A stretch of 64,000 bases of DNA from Spirobacillus cienkowskii (GTDB taxonomy: Bacteria; Bdellovibrionota_B; Oligoflexia; Silvanigrellales; Silvanigrellaceae), in the NCBI RefSeq assembly GCF_037081835.1, contig NZ_CP146516.1, positions 2,652,501-2,716,500 of the forward strand, given 5' to 3'. The translations under genes and the position numbers were made by a program. The notes beneath the pieces were generated by a model that saw only the letters and a list, made by a program, of their open reading frames with translations, ran no database searches and was not told where the DNA came from. Of the stretch, positions 11,500 through 19,720 are shown piece after piece (the first letter of the stretch is position 1; every line of letters begins with the position of its first letter).

Positions 11500-12399
11500 T
11501 TAATTCATTTCAGAAGAGTCTGGATTATTATAATTTCTACTAGCATACATTTGTTTTATTTTATTAATAGGAACAAAATAACTTGAGTTGCAATAATGAC
11601 ATTTCATTTCAATATCTTCTGATTTATTAATAATATCCGTTAACTCTTCAAAAGAAAGTGTAATTAAGACTCCCTCTACCCTTTCTTGAGAACAACTACA
11701 AACAAACTTTGGATTAATACTTTTTATTGGTTTTAATTCTCCAGGAATTAGTTTTTTTGCTAGCACATCTGCATCGCTATTTTCAAGAAACAAATCTTTC
11801 ATTGATGATAAATGATTTATGTGATTTTTTAATTCATCAGAAATATCTTGTGGTATGCCAGGCAATTCCTGATAAATGACTCCAAACGCATTAATTTTTC
11901 CATCATCGGGATTTATCCAACTGCTAATTTTTAAACAAGTATTCATTTGATAACTGGACATTAAATGCTCATTTAAAGCAGTTTCTATTGAAGTAATTTT
12001 AGATACAGTCAGCCCCTGAGATAATGTATTTTTGTTTCTTTGTGAGCGCATAGAACGCACCTGAAGCTCAGGAAAATTATTATTTCCTGAGTCAAGACTT
12101 TTAACAACATCAGAGGTTTCATTACATTCAATATATCCGCGTGTTTCTGCTTGAAAAGAGGTCTCTGTACCAATTGTAAAATCACTTCCACAATGAATTC
12201 GTAAATTTATACGCTCTTCATAATCTAGAATAGATGAGAGCAAAACACTTCCCAGTAGCGCATCAGATAGTAACAGTGCTCTTTGGGGATTTAAATTATG
12301 AAGATTTCTTGCTTCTTCTGCTAGATTACTTAAATGCAGCATACGGTAACAATAAAAAACTTTTGTATCCACCCCAAAAAATAAATAATCTTGAAACAT
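11500..12399 (-). CDS. hslO: Redox-regulated chaperone Hsp33
   Basis: Cytoplasmic holdase activated by oxidation. The four zinc-binding cysteines are present in the family pattern CxC...CxxC: Cys234, Cys236, Cys267 and Cys270. The N-terminal domain has the expected GSDFTIGTETSFQAETRGYI-type core (residues 71-90). Length 299 is normal. The ATG has a GGAGG seven nt upstream. First gene of a three-gene unit with sfsA and the EamA permease, divergent from galE. Confidence 0.95.
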   Translation of the reverse strand: MFQDYLFFGVDTKVFYCYRMLHLSNLAEEARNLHNLNPQRALLLSDALLGSVLLSSILDYEERINLRIHCGSDFTIGTETSFQAETRGYIECNETSDVVKSLDSGNNNFPELQVRSMRSQRNKNTLSQGLTVSKITSIETALNEHLMSSYQMNTCLKISSWINPDDGKINAFGVIYQELPGIPQDISDELKNHINHLSSMKDLFLENSDADVLAKKLIPGELKPIKSINPKFVCSCSQERVEGVLITLSFEELTDIINKSEDIEMKCHYCNSSYFVPINKIKQMYASRNYNNPDSSEMN

Positions 12400-12588
12400 T
12401 AAAAACCTCCAAATGAACGCAGTGACCTCAAAAAGCCTTAAAAAAAGCTTTTAATGTGTGCTTAATATAACAAAGTTTAAGAAATTTCGAGAAATAATTG
12501 AAAAAGTAAGATTTTTAACTAATATAGCCTAATAAAGCAAGTTTATCGTTCAAAACCGATTAACACGCTAATATAAAAAAGGAAAAAC

Positions 12589-13596
12589 ATGAAAATTCTT
12601 GTCTCAGGTGGTGCTGGGTACATTGGTAGTACAATTTGCTCTGCCCTTGAAGACTCAGGGTATAAGCCAATAATCATTGATTCCCTGGTTACTGGAAAAG
12701 TGGAGTTTGTTAAAAATCGTATCTTTTACCATGGTGATATTGCTGATTATAAGATTTTAGAAAAAATTTTTTTTGAACATCCAGATATTGAATATGCAAT
12801 TCATTGCGCTGCATTAATAGTTGTTCCAGACAGCATTGTAAAGCCTTATGAATATTATAGAGAAAATGTTTCAAAATCCAATGAATTTTTTAAACAATTA
12901 TTAAATTTTGGATGTAAAAAATTAGTTTTTAGTAGCTCGGCTTCTATTTATGATACACCTCCAAATTTTGTTGTTACCGAACAATCATTTATAAAACCTT
13001 GTAGTCCCTATGCAAAAAGTAAATTTATGATGGAATTAATTTTACAAGATTTTTGTTCGGCATATTCTGGAATGAAAGCTGTTTCTTTAAGATATTTTAA
13101 CCCTATTGGTGCGGATCCCAAAATGAGATCAGGAAGCCATCATTCAAATCCTTCTCATGTTTTAGCAAAACTAATAAGTACTGCCCAAGGTAACGAAGCT
13201 GAGTTCAATATTACTGGAGTCAATTGGCCCACAAGAGACGGTAGCGGTATTAGAGATTATATTCATGTTTGGGACTTAGCAGAAGCACATGTTAAGGCTA
13301 TTGAAAATTTTGATACTATATTTGTAAAACAAAATAATCCATACTGCGTAATTAATCTTGGAACAGGCAAAGGTGTGACGGTAAAAGAGTTACTCTCTGC
13401 ATTTGAAAATATATATGGCAAAACAATACCGAAAAAAGAAACAGATCCAAGACCAGGAGATATTGCGGGCTCTTATGCAAATGCAGATTTAGCTCATAAA
13501 TTGCTAAATTGGAAAGCCAAATTAGAAATTGAAAGAGGAATCTATGATGCATTAAAATGGAATAAAGAGAAAAATAATATTTTTAAACCAAATTAG
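12589..13596 (+). CDS. galE: UDP-glucose 4-epimerase family protein
   Basis: Extended short-chain dehydrogenase that interconverts UDP-glucose and UDP-galactose (or the N-acetyl forms) with bound NAD. It has the Rossmann motif GGAGYIGS (residues 7-14), the catalytic Ser region FSSSASIYD and YAKSK (Tyr-x3-Lys), then RYFNPIGADP, all as in GalE. At 335 residues it is full length. AAAGGA precedes the ATG. It stands alone, divergent from hslO, and likely feeds LPS or capsule sugar synthesis. Substrate range cannot be told from sequence. Confidence 0.9.
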   Translation: MKILVSGGAGYIGSTICSALEDSGYKPIIIDSLVTGKVEFVKNRIFYHGDIADYKILEKIFFEHPDIEYAIHCAALIVVPDSIVKPYEYYRENVSKSNEFFKQLLNFGCKKLVFSSSASIYDTPPNFVVTEQSFIKPCSPYAKSKFMMELILQDFCSAYSGMKAVSLRYFNPIGADPKMRSGSHHSNPSHVLAKLISTAQGNEAEFNITGVNWPTRDGSGIRDYIHVWDLAEAHVKAIENFDTIFVKQNNPYCVINLGTGKGVTVKELLSAFENIYGKTIPKKETDPRPGDIAGSYANADLAHKLLNWKAKLEIERGIYDALKWNKEKNNIFKPN

Positions 13597-13607
13597 TTTT
13601 TTATAAT

Positions 13608-14990
13608 TTATTTTAAATTTTGATTAAAACTCTCATAAATAGAAATACCATCGATATTCCAATTTCCTTTTTTCATAGCCTTAACAAGCTCCGAACTTTG
13701 AGCTCTTCCAGCTAAAAAGTGCAAATTTCTTAAAAAAATTAATGCATCAAATACACTAGATTCTAAGATTAAATTTTTTAACTTTCCATTTAAATTAAAT
13801 TCAAATACATCTTTAAAACTACCATTATTTGATATTTTTTTTAAAAGATTTATATCATTTTTATCTATATAAATTACAGGAAAAGAAAAAAAATTAGATA
13901 ATGAAATTAAATCATTATTATTTTTAAAATCTCCAGAAACAATGATAGCATGAACTTTTTTATCAAATATTAGCGAACTTCCAACTAATGATAAACTTCC
14001 TTCATCTTGTTTTGCTTCTTCAATGTAAAAAGAATAACTGACATCTTGAGATGCTGAAGAGTTTACAAATGCAGAGATTGATCGCAAAATATTTTGATTA
14101 TAAATTTGTCTATCTTTTTTATTTGCCAAAATAATACCTATTCTCATTTCTAAAGGGTTGTCATTTATTAAATGTATCAAACGACCTCTTAAACTTGAAT
14201 TTTTAATATACATCCCAGAATCGAAAATTATACTATCTTCATTTTTTATTAGATTTTTTTCTAATATATCTAATGCGGATTGATAATCTCCATTTTTTAT
14301 TTTTAATAAAAAAACATTTTCAATATAATTATTATCAAATTCAGAATCAATATTTTTTTCGTGATTTAAAACTATCAATCGAGTTTCAAGATCATGAAGA
14401 GAAACTTTTTGTGACAAAAATTTATCAATTTCAACATATTCAAAATTATGATTCTTCATTACTTTTAATAAAGAAACTATTGAAGTTCTTTCAAAATCAG
14501 AGTTCATCATGAAACGAGCAGCAACTGCTGAAAGTGCATAAAACCTAGCTAAATATATTGGCTGTAAATTTGGCAAACCAACTATTTTTGAAAGTTCTAT
14601 AGCTTTTAAATAATTTTTTTGCATTACATAAACTTGTATTAACGCATAAGTACAAATTGAATTTAAAGATAAAGGTAACGCATTAGATTTAAGAGATTCT
14701 TCTAAAAAGGTCTGTGATTGAGAAATTTTTTGATGATTATTATTTAAAATTGCGAGTCTGCATTTTGCAATTGATTTTTCCTTAGCTGAAGAGTATTCAT
14801 TTTCTAAAATGTTTTTATAAACTTCTAGTGCATTTGTATATTGCTTATCATAAAAAAAACTCTCAGCCTTATCAATTAATAAAGACTGAGAGTAACTATG
14901 AAAAACAAAAATAAAATTAAAAAAAATTACTATTGCCCAACTAGTCAGGTGATGCCACGCGAACCATCGCTGTCCTAAGTATTCTCTCAC
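13608..14990 (-). CDS. TPR plus periplasmic-binding-like protein (LpoA/LppC-like)
   Basis: Not firmly identified. After a hydrophobic signal-like segment, the N-terminal half contains helical repeats such as AESFFYDKQYTNALEVYKNI that look like TPRs. The C-terminal half (IGIILANKKDRQIYNQNI onward) resembles a type I periplasmic-binding fold. This architecture recalls LpoA/LppC, the activator of penicillin-binding proteins, but there is no lipobox Cys. The start is uncertain because the frame runs into grpE; GTG at 14990 or ATG at 15017 would give a short n-region before the hydrophobic segment. Either start overlaps the end of grpE by 50-77 nt. Confidence 0.6.
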   Translation of the reverse strand: MREYLGQRWFAWHHLTSWAIVIFFNFIFVFHSYSQSLLIDKAESFFYDKQYTNALEVYKNILENEYSSAKEKSIAKCRLAILNNNHQKISQSQTFLEESLKSNALPLSLNSICTYALIQVYVMQKNYLKAIELSKIVGLPNLQPIYLARFYALSAVAARFMMNSDFERTSIVSLLKVMKNHNFEYVEIDKFLSQKVSLHDLETRLIVLNHEKNIDSEFDNNYIENVFLLKIKNGDYQSALDILEKNLIKNEDSIIFDSGMYIKNSSLRGRLIHLINDNPLEMRIGIILANKKDRQIYNQNILRSISAFVNSSASQDVSYSFYIEEAKQDEGSLSLVGSSLIFDKKVHAIIVSGDFKNNNDLISLSNFFSFPVIYIDKNDINLLKKISNNGSFKDVFEFNLNGKLKNLILESSVFDALIFLRNLHFLAGRAQSSELVKAMKKGNWNIDGISIYESFNQNLK

Positions 14991-15591
14991 CAATTTTATA
15001 ACCCGCCATAAACTCATCAACAACCGTTTCCTGAGTGACCGATGCATCAACAACCTTTGCAATTGCGTTATGAAAGGCAGGATTAAATGGGCTATCTTTT
15101 CCAGGCAATTTTTCGATTCCATGTTTTTTTACAACATCTTGAAAAATTTTAGAAACCAGACCCACTCCTTCCACTATACCAGCAACTTTTTTACCTTCTT
15201 CAGTTTCAAAGTTTATTTGTGATTGTTCAATGGCAGACATTGCCTTATCAAAGGCGTCAATGACAGGAAGAAGATCTTTAGCAAACTCTTGGATTGCATA
15301 AATGCGAGTATCAAACTTTTCTTTTTCTAGTCTTTTTCTAGTGTTATCAAAATCAGCCGCAATACGAAGCATTCTATCATGAGTTTCAGCTAGTTTTGTT
15401 TGAGTCGTTGCAATTTCTGCTTCTAAAGCCGCAATCTTTGATTCGTTTTCGGTTTTTTGTGAAACACTAGAGCCTTGAGCTTCAGAAACATCTGAACCGA
15501 GCTCTTCCTCGTTAAAACTATCTTTTTTTTCAGATTTAGCTTCTTTAGAAACCTCTTCCGCCGAAAAACTCGCTTTTTGCCTTAGAAACAT
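14941..15591 (-). CDS. grpE: Nucleotide exchange factor GrpE
   Basis: Exchanges ADP on DnaK. It has a charged, low-complexity N-terminal tail (about residues 1-50), a long coiled coil (51-100), then the four-helix and beta-wing region with FDNTRKRLEKEK, LLPVIDAFDKA, FNPAFHNAIAKV and GYKIGERILRTAMVRV. Length 216 is normal. The ATG has AGGA about nine nt upstream. dnaK and dnaJ are not next to it. The downstream gene begins inside its 3' end. Confidence 0.96.
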   Translation of the reverse strand: MFLRQKASFSAEEVSKEAKSEKKDSFNEEELGSDVSEAQGSSVSQKTENESKIAALEAEIATTQTKLAETHDRMLRIAADFDNTRKRLEKEKFDTRIYAIQEFAKDLLPVIDAFDKAMSAIEQSQINFETEEGKKVAGIVEGVGLVSKIFQDVVKKHGIEKLPGKDSPFNPAFHNAIAKVVDASVTQETVVDEFMAGYKIGERILRTAMVRVASPD

Positions 15592-15768
15592 AGTAAATAT
15601 CCTTTTGCTTGAGTTATATCAAATCATAACCACGAAGAATGTAAACATTCATAAGCAGTGGTCAATAAAAAAATTTTTGGTAATGTGCAATTTGCTACTT
15701 GAAAAGTCTTTTCCTCTCAATAAGAATGACGTGCGTTTAAGCTAAAGTTCAGGAAAGGCGCCAATATT

Positions 15769-17046
15769 ATGCTTGACCCAAAATTTGTTCGAGACAATTT
15801 AGAAACCATCACTATTGCAGCTAAAAACAAACGTTTTGATTTTGATCCGCACTTATTTTCTAAGCTCTATGAAAAAAGAGCCCAATGTATAAAAGAAACA
15901 GAAGAGCTTAGAAATAAAAGAAACGAAGGATCTGATGCAGTAAAAAAAGCAAAAACTAAAGAAGAAAGAGATGCTCTTGTTAAACAGATGCGAGAGATGA
16001 CTCCATTGATCGAGCAAGCAGAAAAACAGCTAAAAGAGATTGAAAAGGATTTTGACAGCTTAATGCTCACAATTCCTAGCATTCCTTCAGAAGACACACC
16101 AATTGGGGCGTCAGATGCCGACAACGTAGAAATAAAAAAGGTTGGCGAACCTCCTCATTTCAATTTTACGCCATTAGACCACATTGAATTGAGTAAAAAA
16201 CTAGGTCTTATAGATTTTGAAAAAGGGGCAAATATTGCAGGAAGTAGAAGTTACTTTCTCATTGGGGCTGGAGCAGAGTTAGAAAGAGCTGTGCATTCTC
16301 TCGCGCTCGATCTTTTAAAATCAAGAGGCTACAAGCAAATGAGCGTTCCTGTTCTTGTTAGAACTTCAGCAATGGAAGGTACAGGATATCTCCCAGGCGG
16401 TGCAGATCAGGCTTACTATATTGAAAAAGATGATATGTGGCTTGTAGGTACCTCGGAGGTTCCATTGGCGAGCTACCATCAAAATGACATTTTAGACAAA
16501 AACCAACTGCCAATTAAGCTTTGCGCCTGGTCTTCGTGTTTTCGTAGAGAGGCAGGAGCGGCTGGAAAAGATACAAAAGGACTTTACCGAGTTCATCAAT
16601 TTCAAAAAATAGAACAAGTTGTCATTTGCGAACCAAACATTGAAAAAAGTGATCTATTACATGCAGAACTTTTGAAAAATGCAGAAGATTTGCTTCAATT
16701 GCTTGAGCTTCCATATAGAGTTGTAAAAGTTTGCACAGGAGATCTTGGTCAAGGACAAGTCAAAAAACATGACATTGAAACTTGGATGCCAGGTAGAAAT
16801 AATTATGGCGAGACTCATAGTTGCTCTAGTTTTTATGACTATCAAGCAAGACGTTTAAAAATAAGATCTCGTGATGATAAAGGTAAAACTCAATTTTGTT
16901 TTACGTTAAATAATACAGCAATTGCAACGCCAAGAGTTTTAATACCACTATTAGAAAACCATCAAACACATGATGGATTTATTAAAATACCAAAGGCACT
17001 GCAAAAATATATGAATGGACAAGAGTTTATCAAAATGGATCAATAA
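15769..17046 (+). CDS. serS: Seryl-tRNA synthetase
   Basis: Charges tRNA-Ser. The N-terminal antiparallel coiled-coil arm lies at about residues 30-105. Class II motif 2 is FRREAGAAGKDTKGLYRVHQ (residues 258-277) and motif 3 is near the C-terminus (ATPRVLIPLLENHQ). The TSEV serine-binding segment is present. Length 425 is standard. AAGG about 10 nt upstream supports the ATG. Transcribed alone, divergent from grpE. Confidence 0.98.
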   Translation: MLDPKFVRDNLETITIAAKNKRFDFDPHLFSKLYEKRAQCIKETEELRNKRNEGSDAVKKAKTKEERDALVKQMREMTPLIEQAEKQLKEIEKDFDSLMLTIPSIPSEDTPIGASDADNVEIKKVGEPPHFNFTPLDHIELSKKLGLIDFEKGANIAGSRSYFLIGAGAELERAVHSLALDLLKSRGYKQMSVPVLVRTSAMEGTGYLPGGADQAYYIEKDDMWLVGTSEVPLASYHQNDILDKNQLPIKLCAWSSCFRREAGAAGKDTKGLYRVHQFQKIEQVVICEPNIEKSDLLHAELLKNAEDLLQLLELPYRVVKVCTGDLGQGQVKKHDIETWMPGRNNYGETHSCSSFYDYQARRLKIRSRDDKGKTQFCFTLNNTAIATPRVLIPLLENHQTHDGFIKIPKALQKYMNGQEFIKMDQ

Positions 17047-17172
17047 TAATTTTAAGTAAATCATTATTATTGACATTTTTTTGACTCTATTAATAAAAAT
17101 TTGAATAACCCTTTTAAAATAAATACGATAACAGGAAAGCAGCCAGTTTAATTTTTAAAAGGAGTTATCGCT

Positions 17173-18177
17173 TTGAAGACTCAAATTTTATCTTACATAA
17201 AAATTATTTTTTTGGCATTAATTATATGTAATAAAAGCACATCTTATGCTGGCAATAAGGATATCGTTGTCGTTGAAAGCTACAGCAAAGAATATAAATG
17301 GGATGTTGATTACGACAAAGAAATAAAAAATCGCCTTGGTAATCAATATCAACTTCATTTTTTTGAAATGAATACAAAAAAAGTCCCAAAAAGCGAACAT
17401 GAAAAGCGCGGTCAAGAAGCATTAAAATTTATTAATAAGATTAGTCCTATTCTTGTTATACTTGGAGATGATGCTGCTTTAAAATTTGTAGGTCCTACTC
17501 TTGAAAAGAATAAAATTAAAACTGTTTATTTAGGAGTTAATAATAATCCTAGAGCATATTTTGATACTGAACCAAAATACGTCACAGGAGTCCTTGAAAG
17601 ACCTTTAATAAGAAGATCTTCAATATTTATTAAGGATATTATTCCTAAAGCTAAAAAGGTATTAATTCTATTTGATAATGATAGAACCTCTGAAATTGTT
17701 CATGAAGATTTTTTTTCTAAAAAACCCTCTGTTGATTTTTCTGGAATTATTTATGATATATTTTTAGTCTCTAAGTTTGCAAATTGGCAAAAACTCGTTT
17801 TAGATGCTAATAAAAATTATGATGCAATCATTTTAGGTCTTTATGCGACCCTCACAGATGCTAATAACTCGAATGTAGATTCTGAAAAAGTTTTACAATG
17901 GACTTCTGAAAATTCGAAACTACCCCTATTTGCTTTTTGGGATTTTACTGTTGCCAAGCAAAAAGCAATGGGCGGTCTTGTTATTACAGGAGCCAGCCAA
18001 GGCAAAGCTGCTGCAGAATTAGCAATCAAACTTTTAAATAATCCTAATACACTTCCAAGTTCAATATTTCCAATTTATTTGCAAGAAGGTAAATTTATTT
18101 TCAGCAAATATGAACTCAACAAAAGAAAATTAGCTTTGCCAAAAGAAATTTTAAACGAAACAATATTTGTTGAATAA
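17173..18177 (+). CDS. Secreted ABC-type substrate-binding-like protein
   Basis: A 334-residue protein with an N-terminal signal peptide (hydrophobic core IIFLALIIC, cleavage probably after SYA near residue 26). The body has the two-lobed periplasmic-binding pattern, with ILVILGDDAALKFVGP and KTVYLGVNNNPRAY. It resembles the uncharacterised ABC_sub_bind (PF04392-like) family. No permease or ATPase gene is adjacent, so it may act as a sensor or use a distant transporter. The start is TTG, chosen because GGAG lies eight nt upstream at 17161-17164. Ligand unknown. Confidence 0.72.
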   Translation: MKTQILSYIKIIFLALIICNKSTSYAGNKDIVVVESYSKEYKWDVDYDKEIKNRLGNQYQLHFFEMNTKKVPKSEHEKRGQEALKFINKISPILVILGDDAALKFVGPTLEKNKIKTVYLGVNNNPRAYFDTEPKYVTGVLERPLIRRSSIFIKDIIPKAKKVLILFDNDRTSEIVHEDFFSKKPSVDFSGIIYDIFLVSKFANWQKLVLDANKNYDAIILGLYATLTDANNSNVDSEKVLQWTSENSKLPLFAFWDFTVAKQKAMGGLVITGASQGKAAAELAIKLLNNPNTLPSSIFPIYLQEGKFIFSKYELNKRKLALPKEILNETIFVE

Positions 18178-18178
18178 T

Positions 18179-19699
18179 TTAATTAAAAAAGTTAAACTTA
18201 TTGTGCAAAAAATTTTTTTTAATAATCTCTATATCTGACGAAAAATATCTATCTTTTTCATAAAATGGCACAAAGCTTCTTATTTCTGTATAAATATTTT
18301 TAAGTTTTTCAGGAAATTTTTTATTTTTATTTAAATCATATGCTTGACAAGCAGCTAATAATTCAATTGCTATCACATAACCTGAATTGTCTGCTAATTC
18401 ATTTAATCTATATGCAGCATGAGTAGCCATGCTTACATGATCTTCTTGATTTGCAGAGGTTGGAATACTATCTACTGAACAAGGAAAAGATCTCGATTTA
18501 TTTTCACTCACCAAGGATGCAGCGGTAACGTGCGCAATCATAAAACCTGAATTTAAACCGCTATTATACACAAGAAAATCAGGCAGTCCAGTAAAGTTTG
18601 AATCTAGCATTAATGCAATCCTTCTTTCAGAAATAGATGATATTTCTGTACAAACGAATGCTAAAATATCAGACGCAAATGCAACAGGCTCTGCATGAAA
18701 ATTACCGCCAGAAATAAATTCGTCTGTTTCAAATAAGGAAATTGGATTATTTGTCACCGCATTTGCTTCGATTCCAAGAGTGTTAGAGACAAAGTTTATA
18801 TTATCAAGACATGCTCCCAAAACTTGCGGTTGACAACGCAACGAATAGGGATCTTGTACTCTCATTTCTTTTTTATTTTCAATACTCTCATTTTGATTTA
18901 CTAATTCCCGCATTTTTTGTGCTACCCACATTTGGCCTTTATGCCCTCTTAATTCGTGTATTCTCGAATCAAAAGCATCAGCTCTTCCATTTAATGCTGT
19001 TAAAGTCATAGCGCCAGAAATTATTGCTGAACTAAAGACGTCTTGAATTTTAAATAATCCTACTAAAGCCAAGGCTGTAGAAACTTGAGTTCCATTTAAT
19101 AATGATAAACCTTCAAGAGGTAATAGTTCAAATTTTTTAATATTACATTCTTGTAATGCTTGAAGCGCTGGTATCTTTTTACCATTATTTTGAACCATAC
19201 CTTCACCAATTAGAGGGCAAACTAAATGAGCAAGTGGCGCAAGATCTCCTGATGCTCCGACTGATCCTTTTATTGGAATACAAGGAAAATATTGATTATT
19301 AATAAGTTTTAGTAAAGCTTCTAGTAACTCATAACGGACACCAGAATAACCTCTCGCTAAACTTGAAATTTTTAGAATAGAAATTAAAGTCACTGTTTTA
19401 TTATCAAGAAATTCACCAACCCCAGCACTATGAGATAATATTAAGTTACGCTGTAAACTTGAGAGATCTTCTAGTTCTATTTTAGTATTCGCAAGTTTTC
19501 CAAATCCTGTATTAACGCCATAAACAGTTTTAAGATCTTTATTACAAATTAATTTATCGACTGATTTTACAGAATTACTCATAATTTCAATACTATATTT
19601 AGGCAATTTAAAAAAGTTATATTTTTCAAAAAAAATATCTCTGAGTTCATTTAATCCTATTTTTCCAGGATTAATTAAAAATTCATTTTTAATATTCAT
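18179..19699 (-). CDS. hutH: Histidine ammonia-lyase
   Basis: Deaminates L-histidine to urocanate. The Ala-Ser-Gly triad that forms the MIO cofactor is at residues 149-151 in GSVGASGDLAP. YGVNTGFGKLA and the FEPxxx-like FLVYNSGLNSGFM region also match the family. Length 506 is typical. GAGGT precedes the ATG at good spacing. No hutU, hutI or hutG is nearby. The gene instead follows the cysteine-desulfurase fusion by 21 nt, so the two are likely co-transcribed. A phenylalanine/tyrosine ammonia-lyase cannot be fully excluded. Confidence 0.92.
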   Translation of the reverse strand: MNIKNEFLINPGKIGLNELRDIFFEKYNFFKLPKYSIEIMSNSVKSVDKLICNKDLKTVYGVNTGFGKLANTKIELEDLSSLQRNLILSHSAGVGEFLDNKTVTLISILKISSLARGYSGVRYELLEALLKLINNQYFPCIPIKGSVGASGDLAPLAHLVCPLIGEGMVQNNGKKIPALQALQECNIKKFELLPLEGLSLLNGTQVSTALALVGLFKIQDVFSSAIISGAMTLTALNGRADAFDSRIHELRGHKGQMWVAQKMRELVNQNESIENKKEMRVQDPYSLRCQPQVLGACLDNINFVSNTLGIEANAVTNNPISLFETDEFISGGNFHAEPVAFASDILAFVCTEISSISERRIALMLDSNFTGLPDFLVYNSGLNSGFMIAHVTAASLVSENKSRSFPCSVDSIPTSANQEDHVSMATHAAYRLNELADNSGYVIAIELLAACQAYDLNKNKKFPEKLKNIYTEIRSFVPFYEKDRYFSSDIEIIKKNFLHNKFNFFN

Positions 19700-19720
19700 A
19701 TTATACCTCAGTTTAATATT

